Positions 7,707 through 15,487 of a DNA stretch of 64,000 nucleotides are shown in pieces. The notes under the pieces were generated by a model. It ran no database searches, was not told the DNA's origin, and worked only from the letters and a program-made list of their open reading frames with translations. Source of the stretch: JALOOB01 sp040766655 (GTDB lineage: Bacteria; Chloroflexota; Anaerolineae; CG2-30-64-16); the NCBI GenBank assembly GCA_040766655.1, contig JAXGQB010000020.1, positions 30,815 to 94,814 of the forward strand. Reading direction: 5' to 3'. Numbering within the stretch: position 1 is the first letter of the stretch; every line of letters begins with the position of its first letter. The position numbers and the translations under genes are program-made.

Positions 7707-8342
7707 ATGGCGACGACATTCATCCTGGTGCGTCACGGCCAGACCGAGTGGAACCGTGTGGAGCGGTTTCGCGGTCGCGCCGACGTGCCGCTCAATGAGA
7801 CCGGCCTGGCCCAGGCCGCGGCCACCGGCCGCCGCGTGGCTGGGCAGTGGCGGCCGGATGCGATCTATGCCAGCCCGCTCAGCCGCGCGGTGGTCACCGC
7901 AGAGGCGATCGCCGCGCCGGTCGACCTGCCCGTGCTGCGCCTGCCGGGCCTGGTCGACATCGACTACGGCGACTGGCAGGGCCTGACGCCAGACGAGGCG
8001 CGCGCGGCCTGGCCCGACCTGGTCCACGCGTGGTACACGGCCCCCGAAACCGTGCAGATCCCGCACGGCGAATCACTGGATGCGCTGCGCGAGCGCGCCA
8101 TAGCCGCGATCCACGCGCTGGCGGACCGCCACGCGGGCCAGACGATCGCGCTGGTCAGCCACACGGTTGTCAACCGGGTCATCCTGCTCGCGATCCTGGG
8201 CCTGGGCAACGAGCGCTTCTGGCGCGTCCGTCAGGACAACTGCGCGCTCAACGTATTCGAGGCCGAGCGAGGCGACTTCACGTTGGTGTCGCTGAACGAC
8301 ACGTGTCACCTGCGAGAGGGTCTGCCGCCTTTGGAATCCTGA
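7707..8342 (+). CDS. Histidine phosphatase family protein (phosphoglycerate mutase-like)
   Basis: 211 residues. It begins MATTFILVRHGQTEWN, the RHG motif whose His is phosphorylated in catalysis. RGRADVPLNETG, YASPLSRAVVTAEAI and VSHTVVNRVI complete the family pattern (second catalytic His in SHT). Length fits cofactor-dependent phosphoglycerate mutase-like and alpha-ribazole phosphatase-like (CobC) enzymes; substrate cannot be assigned. The upstream in-frame ATG at 7590 would add 39 residues before the RHG motif and is rejected. The lipase gene follows after 92 bases. Confidence 0.92.
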   Translation: MATTFILVRHGQTEWNRVERFRGRADVPLNETGLAQAAATGRRVAGQWRPDAIYASPLSRAVVTAEAIAAPVDLPVLRLPGLVDIDYGDWQGLTPDEARAAWPDLVHAWYTAPETVQIPHGESLDALRERAIAAIHALADRHAGQTIALVSHTVVNRVILLAILGLGNERFWRVRQDNCALNVFEAERGDFTLVSLNDTCHLREGLPPLES

Positions 8343-8434
8343 CAAGCGGCCGGGGCACGTTGCGGAACAGGCAGGTTGGCGCGAGAATAGTGCCGCATCG
8401 CACAACACCAACCATTCCACGGGAGGGTACACTC

Positions 8435-9235
8435 ATGACGATGATTTCGTCCTTCGACGGCGCCCAGCTCTACCTGAACCGAGAGGTGGCCGACGACAAC
8501 CGCTGCGTCGCGGTCATCGTGCACGGGCTGGCCGAGCACCAGGGGCGCTACGACTACCTGGCCGGCCTGTTCCACCAGGCCGGCATCGGCACGTATCGCT
8601 TCGACCATCGCGGGCACGGGCGCTCGGAAGGGGAGAATGCGTACTACGCGGACTACAACGAGATGCTCGGCGACGTAAACGTGGTGGTCGACATGGCCAT
8701 CGCGGAGAACCCGGGGAAACCGGTCTTCCTGGTAGGGCACAGCATGGGCGGCTTCGCGGTGTCGCTCTACGGGGTCAAGTATCCCGACAAGGGGCTGCGC
8801 GGCATCGTCACGAGCGGCGCGCTGACCGCCGACAACAAGCGCCTGATCTCAGACATCCCGCGCGTGCTCGATCCGCACATGCAGCTTCCCAACGAGCTGG
8901 GCAGCGGGGTATGTTCCGTGCCCGAGGTGGTGGAATGGTACGGCCTGGACCCGCTCAACCGCAAATCCTTCTCCGCGGGGCTGGTCTATGCGTTGCTCGA
9001 GGGCGTTGCATGGTTCGGCGAGCGGGCGAAGAGCTTCGCGTACCCGGTGCTGATGATGCACGGCGAGGATGACGGACTCGTCTCCGTGCAGGACACCTAT
9101 GGGTTCTTCGCGGCCGCCTCATCGAAGGACCGGCAGATGAAGATCTATGGCGGCCTGTACCACGAGATCTTCAACGAATACTGCCGCGATGAGGTCATCG
9201 GCGACGCGATTCGCTGGATCATGGCAAGGACTTAG
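8435..9235 (+). CDS. Alpha/beta hydrolase, monoacylglycerol lipase-like
   Basis: 266 residues. HGLAEHQGRY, FDHRGHGRSEG and the nucleophile elbow GHSMGG are typical of the Hydrolase_4/monoacylglycerol lipase family; the acid (HGEDDGLV) and His (YHEIFNE) complete the triad. Such enzymes release fatty acids from monoglycerides or lysophospholipids. GGGAGGG at 8421-8427 places the start at 8435. No signal peptide, so probably cytoplasmic. Its stop overlaps the stop of the convergent gene at 9232. Confidence 0.93.
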   Translation: MTMISSFDGAQLYLNREVADDNRCVAVIVHGLAEHQGRYDYLAGLFHQAGIGTYRFDHRGHGRSEGENAYYADYNEMLGDVNVVVDMAIAENPGKPVFLVGHSMGGFAVSLYGVKYPDKGLRGIVTSGALTADNKRLISDIPRVLDPHMQLPNELGSGVCSVPEVVEWYGLDPLNRKSFSAGLVYALLEGVAWFGERAKSFAYPVLMMHGEDDGLVSVQDTYGFFAAASSKDRQMKIYGGLYHEIFNEYCRDEVIGDAIRWIMART

Positions 9236-9825
9236 GGTTGCCCCGGGACATGGCTGAGCCGCTCGGCCACGCGCTTCGGGAGCGCGCGGCCGAGTTCGCA
9301 CAGGATGACGCCGAGCGCAGGGATGATGTGATTGGTGCGGTAGAACGGATCGCTGCCCGCGCTGGCGTCCGCTCCGCCCGCAACCAGGCCGGCAAGGTAG
9401 CAGGCTGGTGCGACGAAGCCGCCGCTTGTGTCGCCCAGCCGATGTGATAGACGGATCAGGTCCTGCGCGGTCGGTACGGGCAGGTCGTTGACCGTGGGAT
9501 TGGTGCGCGGTCCCCACGCGGTGAGCAGCAGGATGGCACAATCTGCGAGCGCGTCCTTGTACGCCGGTCCATGCGCTGCAGCGGATTCGCCATTACCGTT
9601 GCCCTGCAGGACGGTGTCCCGCGCCTCGTCCGCCTCGCCCGCAGCCAGGCGCAGTGCCTGGTCGGGGCGCAACGAAGGCGGCAGGTCGGTGCTACGCTGG
9701 CGATAGTCCCAGACCGAGCGATGCGACCGCTCGATCACGTCGAGGATCCACCGATAAGTGAACTCGGTGGGCGCGCGCTCGACGCGGATCATCTCGGCCC
9801 CCTCACAGGTCTGGCAGACGGCCAC
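9232..9825 (-). CDS. Hypothetical protein with N-terminal CxxC
   Basis: 197 residues, family not recognised. It starts at GTG (MAVCQTCEGAEMIRV); the Cys pair may bind metal or form a disulfide. The rest is mainly helical, with YRWILDVIERSHRSVWDYR and a hydrophobic C-terminal stretch (ACYLAGLVAGG). Four bases separate it from the upstream 57-residue gene, so they form a two-gene operon. Another possible start is the ATG at residue 12. Confidence 0.65.
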   Translation of the reverse strand: MAVCQTCEGAEMIRVERAPTEFTYRWILDVIERSHRSVWDYRQRSTDLPPSLRPDQALRLAAGEADEARDTVLQGNGNGESAAAHGPAYKDALADCAILLLTAWGPRTNPTVNDLPVPTAQDLIRLSHRLGDTSGGFVAPACYLAGLVAGGADASAGSDPFYRTNHIIPALGVILCELGRALPKRVAERLSHVPGQP

Positions 9826-9829
9826 AGGG

Positions 9830-10003
9830 TTACTCGCCTTCAGGCGACGCCGCAGTTCCGCGCCGACTCAGCTCAGCCCGCAGCCGCTCCACCTCGCCCA
9901 GCAGCAGCCTGACGTCGTCGCGGTCAAAGACCTGCCACTGGGTCAAATCGATCGCCTCACGAATCTCCGCCAACCGTTCATCGATCCGGTACCTGCTCAT
10001 CAT
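9830..10003 (-). CDS. Small hypothetical protein, 57 residues
   Basis: MMSRYRIDERLAEIREAIDL and DVRLLLGEVERLRAELSRRG form two amphipathic, charged helices, probably a short coiled coil. GGGGGAG lies just upstream of the double ATG (10003-9998). It is first in an operon with the 197-residue CxxC protein and may be its partner. No function can be assigned. Confidence 0.6.
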   Translation of the reverse strand: MMSRYRIDERLAEIREAIDLTQWQVFDRDDVRLLLGEVERLRAELSRRGTAASPEGE

Positions 10004-10229
10004 GGTCGCTGCTCCCCCACCCTGTGATCGGTGCACGTGAAGAGTAGGCCCGTCGCTTTCCGCCGGATGGATTCCGCCGCGCGGATGCCACTGCCTGGCC
10101 ACGCGCACCCTTCTGCCCACGGATGATAGCAGGCGCGCGTGACGGGTGCATGATGTCAGGATGACAGATCGATGAACTTGTGTGTGTCTCTGAAGGAAAT
10201 GTGCGGCCCATGGCGATCCGCGCGTCTTG

Positions 10230-10419
10230 AGGTGCCCGGCACCTCGGAGGTGCCGGACACCTGGATCAAGCCAGGCGCGCGTCCTGAGGTGCCGGGCACC
10301 TGGATCAAGCCAGGCGCGCGTCCTGAGGTGCCGGGCACCTGGATCAAGCCAGGCGCGCGTCCTGAGGTGCCGGGCACCTGGATTATCGAGATCATACGCC
10401 TCTGGGTGCCCGGCACCTG
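10230..10419. repeat. Palindromic tandem repeat, 39-bp period
   Basis: Palindromic cores of the type AGGTGCCGGGCACCT start at 10230, 10248, 10287, 10326 and 10365, the last four spaced exactly 39 bp with the linker TGGATCAAGCCAGGCGCGCG; a diverged copy is at 10405-10419. Units abut without unique spacers, so this is not a CRISPR. A further copy stands at 12001. The element resembles REP-type palindromes mobilised by TnpA_REP transposases, none of which is seen here. The neighbouring 10004-10229 shows nothing else recognisable. Confidence 0.85.
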
Positions 10420-10440
10420 GAAGGCAGTAGCCGCCGGCCG

Positions 10441-11838
10441 TCAACCCCCGGCCGGCGGTGAAAACTCGAAGCCCGAGACGATGCGACCGTCCGGATCGTA
10501 GCGCGCCTTGACGGCCTGCAGCCGCCCCAACGCCTGCTCGCTGTACCCATCACGCGTGCGCCCGCGCAGCTCGTCGCCCTCGATGAAGTTCATGTAAATC
10601 TTACCCGTTCGAGCCGGTCCCAGGGCCGCGCGCAGTTGCCCGAGATGCTGGCGATACTGGCTGGCCGCCTCATCGCTCGGCGCCACGCCGACCGCGTAAC
10701 AGATGAACCGCTCGTCGCGGTGCGAGAAGGCGTTGGCATCCGCGGCCACCCGCGAGATCGCCCCGCCTGCAAGGCGCACCTCGCAGAAGATGAGGCTCGG
10801 AGGCCCGCCCTGCGGGAAGGCATGACGGATCAGGACGTCTGCAGTCTCGTCCGAGAGATCGCGGATCCATTCGCACGAGGCCATCGCAGGCAGCGGATCG
10901 ACCGGGTCCTGGCTGATCTGGTCTGACTCGCGGAACGAGCGCTCCCGGAAGTCGTCGATGAGGGGCGCCCGCCACTCACGCCAGTGGCTCAGCAACTCCT
11001 CCCCCAGTGCGGTAGACCCCACGTAGCACCCGCGAACGATCACGAAGGATTGCCCGCGCATCTCGGGCGGCAGCTCTGGCAGAGGCGGGACGTTCATCAG
11101 CACGATCGAGCAGGTCAGCTCGTCCGGCGCATCGGCCACCCACTCCCGATAGCGCCGGAACACGTCCTTCGCCATCGCGGCCCCGTAGAACAGGTTGCCC
11201 GCGTAGACCCGGTCCACCGGGTGGAGGCGGATCTCCATGCCTGTGACCACGCCGAACCCGCCCCCGCCGCCGCATAGCGCCCAGAACAGATCTGTGTTCT
11301 CCTCCGGGCTCGCGTTGCGAATCATGGCATCCGCGGTGACCACCTCGAAGCGCAGCACGCTGTCGACGGCCATGCCATACTTGCGCGCGAGCCAGCCCAT
11401 GCCGCCGCCGAGCGTGTAGCCCACCGCGCCGACGTCGCTTGATGAGCCGAGCAGAGGTGCGAGGCCGTGCGCCTGGGCCTGGTCGAGCACCGCGCCCCAC
11501 TTCGCGCCCGCAGCCACCCACGCCGTCCGCGCCCGCGGGTCGATGGCGACGTCCTGCATGCGCGCCGTGTTGATCAGGATGCACCCCCGGCCATCCACGT
11601 TTTCGCGGTGCCCGGTTGCCTGGACAACCACGCCCAGATCGTGCCGCCGCGCAAAGTCCATCACTTCGCGCACATCCTGGGCACTCTCGGGGAAGACGAT
11701 GGCGTCGGGCGTCTTGTGCGCCCGCAGATTCCAGGCCAAGCGCCCGGTCTCGTAGGCCCCGTCATCCGGGAGCACCACCTTCCCGTGCAGTCGACTGGCG
11801 AGCTCGCGGTACTCGCCCGCATTCGTGTGTTGATTCAT
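10441..11838 (-). CDS. FAD-linked oxidase, berberine-bridge-enzyme-like
   Basis: 465 residues of the PCMH/BBE family. The N-terminal FAD domain has FPESAQDVREVMDFARRHD and ATGHRE near residue 76, whose His is expected to bind FAD covalently. The second (Cys) attachment site of bicovalent members appears replaced (LGSSSDVGAVGYTLGGG). The C-terminal BBE segment KARYDPDGRIVSGFEF is present. Members oxidise sugars or secondary metabolites using O2; the substrate is unknown. Start ATG at 11838 has AGGAGGTACGGC upstream. It appears monocistronic, with its own promoter and inverted repeat upstream. Confidence 0.9.
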   Translation of the reverse strand: MNQHTNAGEYRELASRLHGKVVLPDDGAYETGRLAWNLRAHKTPDAIVFPESAQDVREVMDFARRHDLGVVVQATGHRENVDGRGCILINTARMQDVAIDPRARTAWVAAGAKWGAVLDQAQAHGLAPLLGSSSDVGAVGYTLGGGMGWLARKYGMAVDSVLRFEVVTADAMIRNASPEENTDLFWALCGGGGGFGVVTGMEIRLHPVDRVYAGNLFYGAAMAKDVFRRYREWVADAPDELTCSIVLMNVPPLPELPPEMRGQSFVIVRGCYVGSTALGEELLSHWREWRAPLIDDFRERSFRESDQISQDPVDPLPAMASCEWIRDLSDETADVLIRHAFPQGGPPSLIFCEVRLAGGAISRVAADANAFSHRDERFICYAVGVAPSDEAASQYRQHLGQLRAALGPARTGKIYMNFIEGDELRGRTRDGYSEQALGRLQAVKARYDPDGRIVSGFEFSPPAGG

Positions 11839-11854
11839 GCCGTACCTCCTGGCA

Positions 11855-11901
11855 AGTATTATACGAATGCCATACTAATACTAAATAAACGATCATGTCA
11901 A
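11855..11901 (-). promoter_or_regulatory. Promoter region and inverted repeat of the FAD oxidase gene
   Basis: The inverted repeat AGTATTA (11855-11861)/TAATACT (11876-11882) lies 17 bases upstream of the ATG. On the minus strand TTGACA (11901-11896) with an 18-base gap to TAGTAT, or a stand-alone TATAAT (11863-11858), are candidate promoter elements. The repeat would overlap either, as expected for an operator. The regulator is unknown. Confidence 0.5.
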
Positions 11902-12000
11902 GCGAAGAGTGAGCTCGCATGATCGAAGGCGCGCATAGCGGCTGTGGGAAGCCAGGAGGTTGGTCTGTGAAGAAGTCGGGGGCGTTAGTCTCGCGGCTTC

Positions 12001-12041
12001 AGGTGCCGGGCACTTCGGAAGTGCCCGGCACCTGGATCAAG
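12001..12041. repeat. Isolated copy of the AGGTGCC palindromic repeat
   Basis: This matches the 10230-10270 unit over 41 bp. The internal hairpin differs by paired changes (GGCACCT/AGGTGCC there, GGCACTT/AAGTGCC here), so base pairing is conserved. A diverged half-unit follows at 12058. Confidence 0.75.
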
Positions 12042-12086
12042 TTCGTTGCGCCGCGTTGGGTGCCGGGTGCCTGGGGCACGCGCCCC

Positions 12087-13247
12087 TCAGTGCTTCCGCA
12101 TCGATGCGATCTCGCGCACCGCGTCGATCGCCTTTGCGATGTGCTCCTCGGTGTTGAACGGCCCGATGCCGAACCGGACTGCGCCGCGGCGCTTCATCGT
12201 TCCCAACTGCTCGTGCACCAGCGGCGCGCAGTGGAGGCCGGTGCGACACGCGATGTCGTGGTCGACGTCGAGCATGGTGCCGACGTCGGCAGCATCCATG
12301 CCCTCCACATTGAACGCGAGCACCGCGATGTGGTTGGCCAGGTCGTCCTGGCAGTAGAGCACGACGCCGGGAATGCTCGCCAGCCCGTCGCGCAGGGTGC
12401 GCGCCAGGCCCATCTCGTACTCATGGACCGCGTCGAGCCCTCGCGCCAGGATCCACTTCACCCCTGCATTCAGGCCCGCGATGCCGACGGTGTTGTGCGT
12501 GCCGTATTCCAGCCGGAAGGGATACTCCTCCAGGTGGGTGCGGATGGCCGAACGGACGCCGGTGCCCCCCGCGCGCGTCTGGCGGATGTCGATCCCCTCG
12601 CGCACGTACAGCCCGCCGATGCCGGTAGGCCCGAGAAGCGATTTGTGCCCCGTGAACGCGACCACGTCCACGAACTGCTCCTCTATGTCGATCGGGATCT
12701 TGCCCGCGGACTGGGACGCGTCGATGGCGAAGGGGATGCCGGCCTCGCGGCAGTAGCGTCCGATCTCGCGGATGGGCTGGATGGTCCCGATCACGTTGGA
12801 GGCATGGTTGACGATGACGAGGCGTGTGTTGGGCCGGAATCGGCGGCGGATCTCATCCGGATCCACGAACCCCGCGCCGTCGAAGGGGACCAGATCGACA
12901 TCGACCCCGTCAAGCGACAGATGGTAGAGCGGCCGCAGGACCGAGTTGTGGTCCAGAACCGTCGAGATAGCGTGGTCGCCCGGCTTGAGCATGCCGAAGA
13001 TGATCAGGTTCAGGGCGTCCGTCGAGTTGTGCGAGAAGCAGAGCCGGTTCGGATCCGTGCCGTTGAAGAGCGACATCAGCATCTTGCGCGTGCCGTCAAC
13101 GATGGAGCCCGCCTCCAGGCACAGGTCGTACCCCGACCGGCCGGGGTTGACACCGTAGCAGCGGTAGAAGTGGTCCATGTAGGCGTACACTTCTTCGGGC
13201 TTGGGGAACGACGTCGCCCCGTTGTCGATGTAGATCAGGTCACCCAT
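12087..13247 (-). CDS. Cysteine desulfurase family aminotransferase class V
   Basis: 386 residues. It starts MGDLIYIDNGATSFPKPEEV, has the PLP-His segment HNSTDALN, the PLP Lys in FTGHKSLLGPTG near residue 202, and the catalytic Cys loop RTGLHCAP near residue 337. These match SufS-like cysteine desulfurases of the TIGR01977 type, which take sulfur from cysteine for Fe-S or thio-cofactors; no SUF genes lie nearby, so another lyase role is possible. AAGGAGG precedes the ATG at 13247; the in-frame codon at 13325 lacks this and is rejected. It lies 133 bases downstream of an FCD regulator gene on the same strand. Confidence 0.9.
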   Translation of the reverse strand: MGDLIYIDNGATSFPKPEEVYAYMDHFYRCYGVNPGRSGYDLCLEAGSIVDGTRKMLMSLFNGTDPNRLCFSHNSTDALNLIIFGMLKPGDHAISTVLDHNSVLRPLYHLSLDGVDVDLVPFDGAGFVDPDEIRRRFRPNTRLVIVNHASNVIGTIQPIREIGRYCREAGIPFAIDASQSAGKIPIDIEEQFVDVVAFTGHKSLLGPTGIGGLYVREGIDIRQTRAGGTGVRSAIRTHLEEYPFRLEYGTHNTVGIAGLNAGVKWILARGLDAVHEYEMGLARTLRDGLASIPGVVLYCQDDLANHIAVLAFNVEGMDAADVGTMLDVDHDIACRTGLHCAPLVHEQLGTMKRRGAVRFGIGPFNTEEHIAKAIDAVREIASMRKH

Positions 13248-13380
13248 GCGTGCCTCCTTGCAGTGATGTGGCGAAATAGGCTTGCGTAGGACCGGGTGTC
13301 CGCCTGGCGGGCTGGCACCCGGCATGATCGGCGGGCGAGTGAGACGCGACGATATCCATTCCTCGCCGCGCGTCGATACG

Positions 13381-14076
13381 TCAACCCGAGATAACGATGC
13401 TCTGCTGGAACTGGTCCGTAACCAGCGGAGAAGTCCGGCGCATCAGGGCGTCCAGGACACGCGTCTGCGAGCGCTCGATCTGGGCGCGCATTGTCTCCTC
13501 GGCCACGCCTGCGTTGTGATCGCGCAGCGCAGCGGCCAGCGCGAGATGCTCGGCGCGCATCTCCTCTGCGCTGTCCCGCACGTCGAGGCCGAGGTGAAAG
13601 ACACGGTTCAGTTCGTCCAGCGTGCGCGAGACGAGGTCCACCAGGCGCTGGTTGCCCGACGCAGAGGCAATCAGCACGTGAAAGGCTGCGTTGATGGCCA
13701 GAAATTCAGAGTAGCTCCAGCGATCGTTGTGAACGTAGGTGAAGTCGGCCTTGCGGCAGATCTCGTCGATAACCGCGGACGGCGCGCGGATGGCGGCCAG
13801 CCGCGCGGCTGCGCACTCGGCGATCAGCCGCAGCTCGTAGATCTCATGGATGTCGGAGATGGTCACGGGGCTCACGATGTACCCGAGCCGGGGAACCGGG
13901 GAGATGAAGCCCTCCTGCACGAGCCGCTGCGCAGCCTCGCGAACGGGGGTCAGTCCTGCCCCGTACTTCTCGACCAGTTGGGACTGGACGATCTGCTGTC
14001 CCGGCTCGAGAACGCAGGAGATGATATCTGCCTTGAGCAGTTCGTAAACGCGGTCGGTCATCGAGAGCGACGCCAC
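13381..14076 (-). CDS. GntR-family regulator with FCD domain
   Basis: 231 residues. The winged helix (residues 1-75) contains VYELLKADIISCVLEPGQQI and LTPVREAAQRLVQEGF. The all-helical FCD domain follows, with EIYELRLIAECAAARLAA, FHVLIASASGNQRL and an EHLALAAALRDHN segment whose His residues usually bind a metal near the ligand. FadR/VanR-type proteins control carboxylate or sugar-acid catabolism. It may control its own promoter and the downstream cysteine-desulfurase-like gene. Confidence 0.92.
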   Translation of the reverse strand: MASLSMTDRVYELLKADIISCVLEPGQQIVQSQLVEKYGAGLTPVREAAQRLVQEGFISPVPRLGYIVSPVTISDIHEIYELRLIAECAAARLAAIRAPSAVIDEICRKADFTYVHNDRWSYSEFLAINAAFHVLIASASGNQRLVDLVSRTLDELNRVFHLGLDVRDSAEEMRAEHLALAAALRDHNAGVAEETMRAQIERSQTRVLDALMRRTSPLVTDQFQQSIVISG

Positions 14077-14123
14077 TGTCTATCTCCCCTCTCCGCATGG
14101 TAGCAGGCTGACATCATGCTGAT

Positions 14124-14152
14124 ATATTACGCACACATCAGACGCTTGTCAA
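14124..14152 (-). promoter_or_regulatory. Sigma70-type promoter of the FCD regulator
   Basis: Minus strand: TTGACA (14152-14147), 17-base spacer, TAATAT (14129-14124), about 50 bases before the start codon. TGAT/ATCA half-sites within it could be an autoregulatory operator, but no clear palindrome is present. Confidence 0.7.
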
Positions 14153-14180
14153 GGAGCGATCGCGACGAAATGCCTGGAGA

Positions 14181-14223
14181 GGGCCACTTTGGGGCACACT
14201 TCGCCAAAACTGGCCCCTTTTTT
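14181..14223 (+). terminator. Rho-independent terminator-like hairpin
   Basis: GGGCCACTTTGG (14181-14192) pairs imperfectly with CCAAAACTGGCCC (14204-14216) and is followed by a run of six T (14218-14223). It points along the plus strand, just upstream of the lipoprotein promoter, and may insulate that gene from read-through. An alternative pairing of 14204-14215 with 14224-14234 is also possible. Confidence 0.5.
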
Positions 14224-14238
14224 GGCCATTTTGGGGAC

Positions 14239-14267
14239 TTGTATTTTCAGAGAATATAGCATATAAT
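14239..14267 (+). promoter_or_regulatory. Promoter of the META lipoprotein gene
   Basis: TTGTAT (14239-14244), 17-base spacer, perfect TATAAT (14262-14267), 53 bases before the ATG at 14321. Confidence 0.65.
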
Positions 14268-14320
14268 TGCATAGGTGATTTATTTGACGACTTTGTAACT
14301 CACGGAGGGGGTGTTACACC

Positions 14321-15412
14321 ATGAAGACGATGCGTCTGATCGTTCTGCTGGGCCTGGTCCTGTCGTTGGCCAGCTGCGCGGGGCTGCCGCCGGTGTTCCC
14401 GGGGACAGGACCCAAGATAGCCGATGAAGTCGCACCCGAGGCGGTTGTTGAGGTTGCGCCCGCTGCCGACGCGCCTGCCGAGGCGACCACCGAGGCGACT
14501 ACCGAGGCGACTACCGAGGCTGCCGAAGAACCCGCTGCGCCGGCCGAGGAGCCTGCCGCACCTGCGGAGGAACCCGCCGCACCCGCGGAAGAGCCTGCCG
14601 CACCGGCCGAGGAACCCGCCGCACCGGAACAGGTCATGCTCGACAATCCGCTGGCCGGCGTCGTGTGGGAGTGGGCCGCGCAGTTGAAGATGTCGCCCAA
14701 ATCACAGGTGGTCGTTCCCAATCCTGCTGCGTACACGCTCACGTTCGGCGCCGAGGGAGCCCTGTTCATCCAGGCCGACTGCAACAATGCGCGGGCAACC
14801 TATGAGCTGGTGGACCAGGCGCTGGCCATCGAGATCGGACCGGTGACGCGCGCACAGTGCATGCCCGGCTCGATGTCGGGCAGCTTTCTCACCGTGCTGA
14901 GCCAGGTGGAGTCGTACCAGATCGACGATGACGACCTGATCCTCCGCCTTGCAGACACGGGCGACACCCTGATCTTCCGCAACGGCGGCCCCGCGCCTGA
15001 GGCAGAGGCGCCCGCGGTCGAGGAGCCTGCGGGCAGCACCGCACCGGCCGAGGAGGCCGCGCCTGCGCTGGCCGGCGTCACCTGGCAGTGGGAGGCCGTT
15101 CAGGAAGGTGACCAGGACAGCCTGACCGAGATCGCCAACCCCGAGGCCTACACCGTGACGTTCAACGAGGATGGCACCGTATCCATGAAGGCGGACTGCA
15201 ACGTGGCCGCAGGCACCTACACGGCCGAGGGTGAGTCCATCGCGATCGTCGTGGGCCCAGTCACGCTGGCCGCGTGTGGGCCGGAATCGCTCGGCGCGGA
15301 CTTCCTGATCAACCTGACGATGGCCGGCACGTACCTCTTCGACGATGAGGGCAAGCTGGTGATCAACCTCGTGGCGGATGCCGGCGACCTGATCCTGGTC
15401 GCCGCCGAATAA
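14321..15412 (+). CDS. Lipoprotein with two META-like domains
   Basis: 363 residues. The signal peptide ends in a lipobox (LSLASC, Cys about residue 19). Residues about 45-105 form a low-complexity linker of repeated EEPAAPA units. Two homologous META (HslJ-like) domains follow: residues about 108-225 (LAGVVWEWAAQLK, ADCNNARATYEL, a GPVT-C pattern) and 247-362 (LAGVTWQWEAVQ, ADCNVAAGTYTA, GPVTLAACGPES). META domains are found in surface and stress-related lipoproteins; molecular function is mostly unknown. GGAGGGGG precedes the ATG. It is an independent gene, convergent with ppk. Confidence 0.85.
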   Translation: MKTMRLIVLLGLVLSLASCAGLPPVFPGTGPKIADEVAPEAVVEVAPAADAPAEATTEATTEATTEAAEEPAAPAEEPAAPAEEPAAPAEEPAAPAEEPAAPEQVMLDNPLAGVVWEWAAQLKMSPKSQVVVPNPAAYTLTFGAEGALFIQADCNNARATYELVDQALAIEIGPVTRAQCMPGSMSGSFLTVLSQVESYQIDDDDLILRLADTGDTLIFRNGGPAPEAEAPAVEEPAGSTAPAEEAAPALAGVTWQWEAVQEGDQDSLTEIANPEAYTVTFNEDGTVSMKADCNVAAGTYTAEGESIAIVVGPVTLAACGPESLGADFLINLTMAGTYLFDDEGKLVINLVADAGDLILVAAE

Positions 15413-15487
15413 GCCTCCGCCGTCTCCATCGCGTGTGGCCTGGCCGTGCTCAGGGGCGTCCGTCCTTGGGCACGGCTTGCTCTGCTC

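Noticed and set aside
7847..8434. Fusion of the phosphatase-overlapping frame with the lipase gene
   Set aside because: The frame upstream of 8435 is out of frame with the phosphatase; GGGAGGG and the ATG at 8435 mark a separate start.
10248..10380. Possible CRISPR array
   Set aside because: The 39-bp units abut each other exactly with no variable spacers; palindromic tandem repeat instead.
14314..14787. Antisense frame encoding Gly-Ala-Ser repeats (GAAGSSAGAAG-type)
   Set aside because: It is the complement of the EEPAAPA linker of the lipoprotein; starts outside any promoter context.
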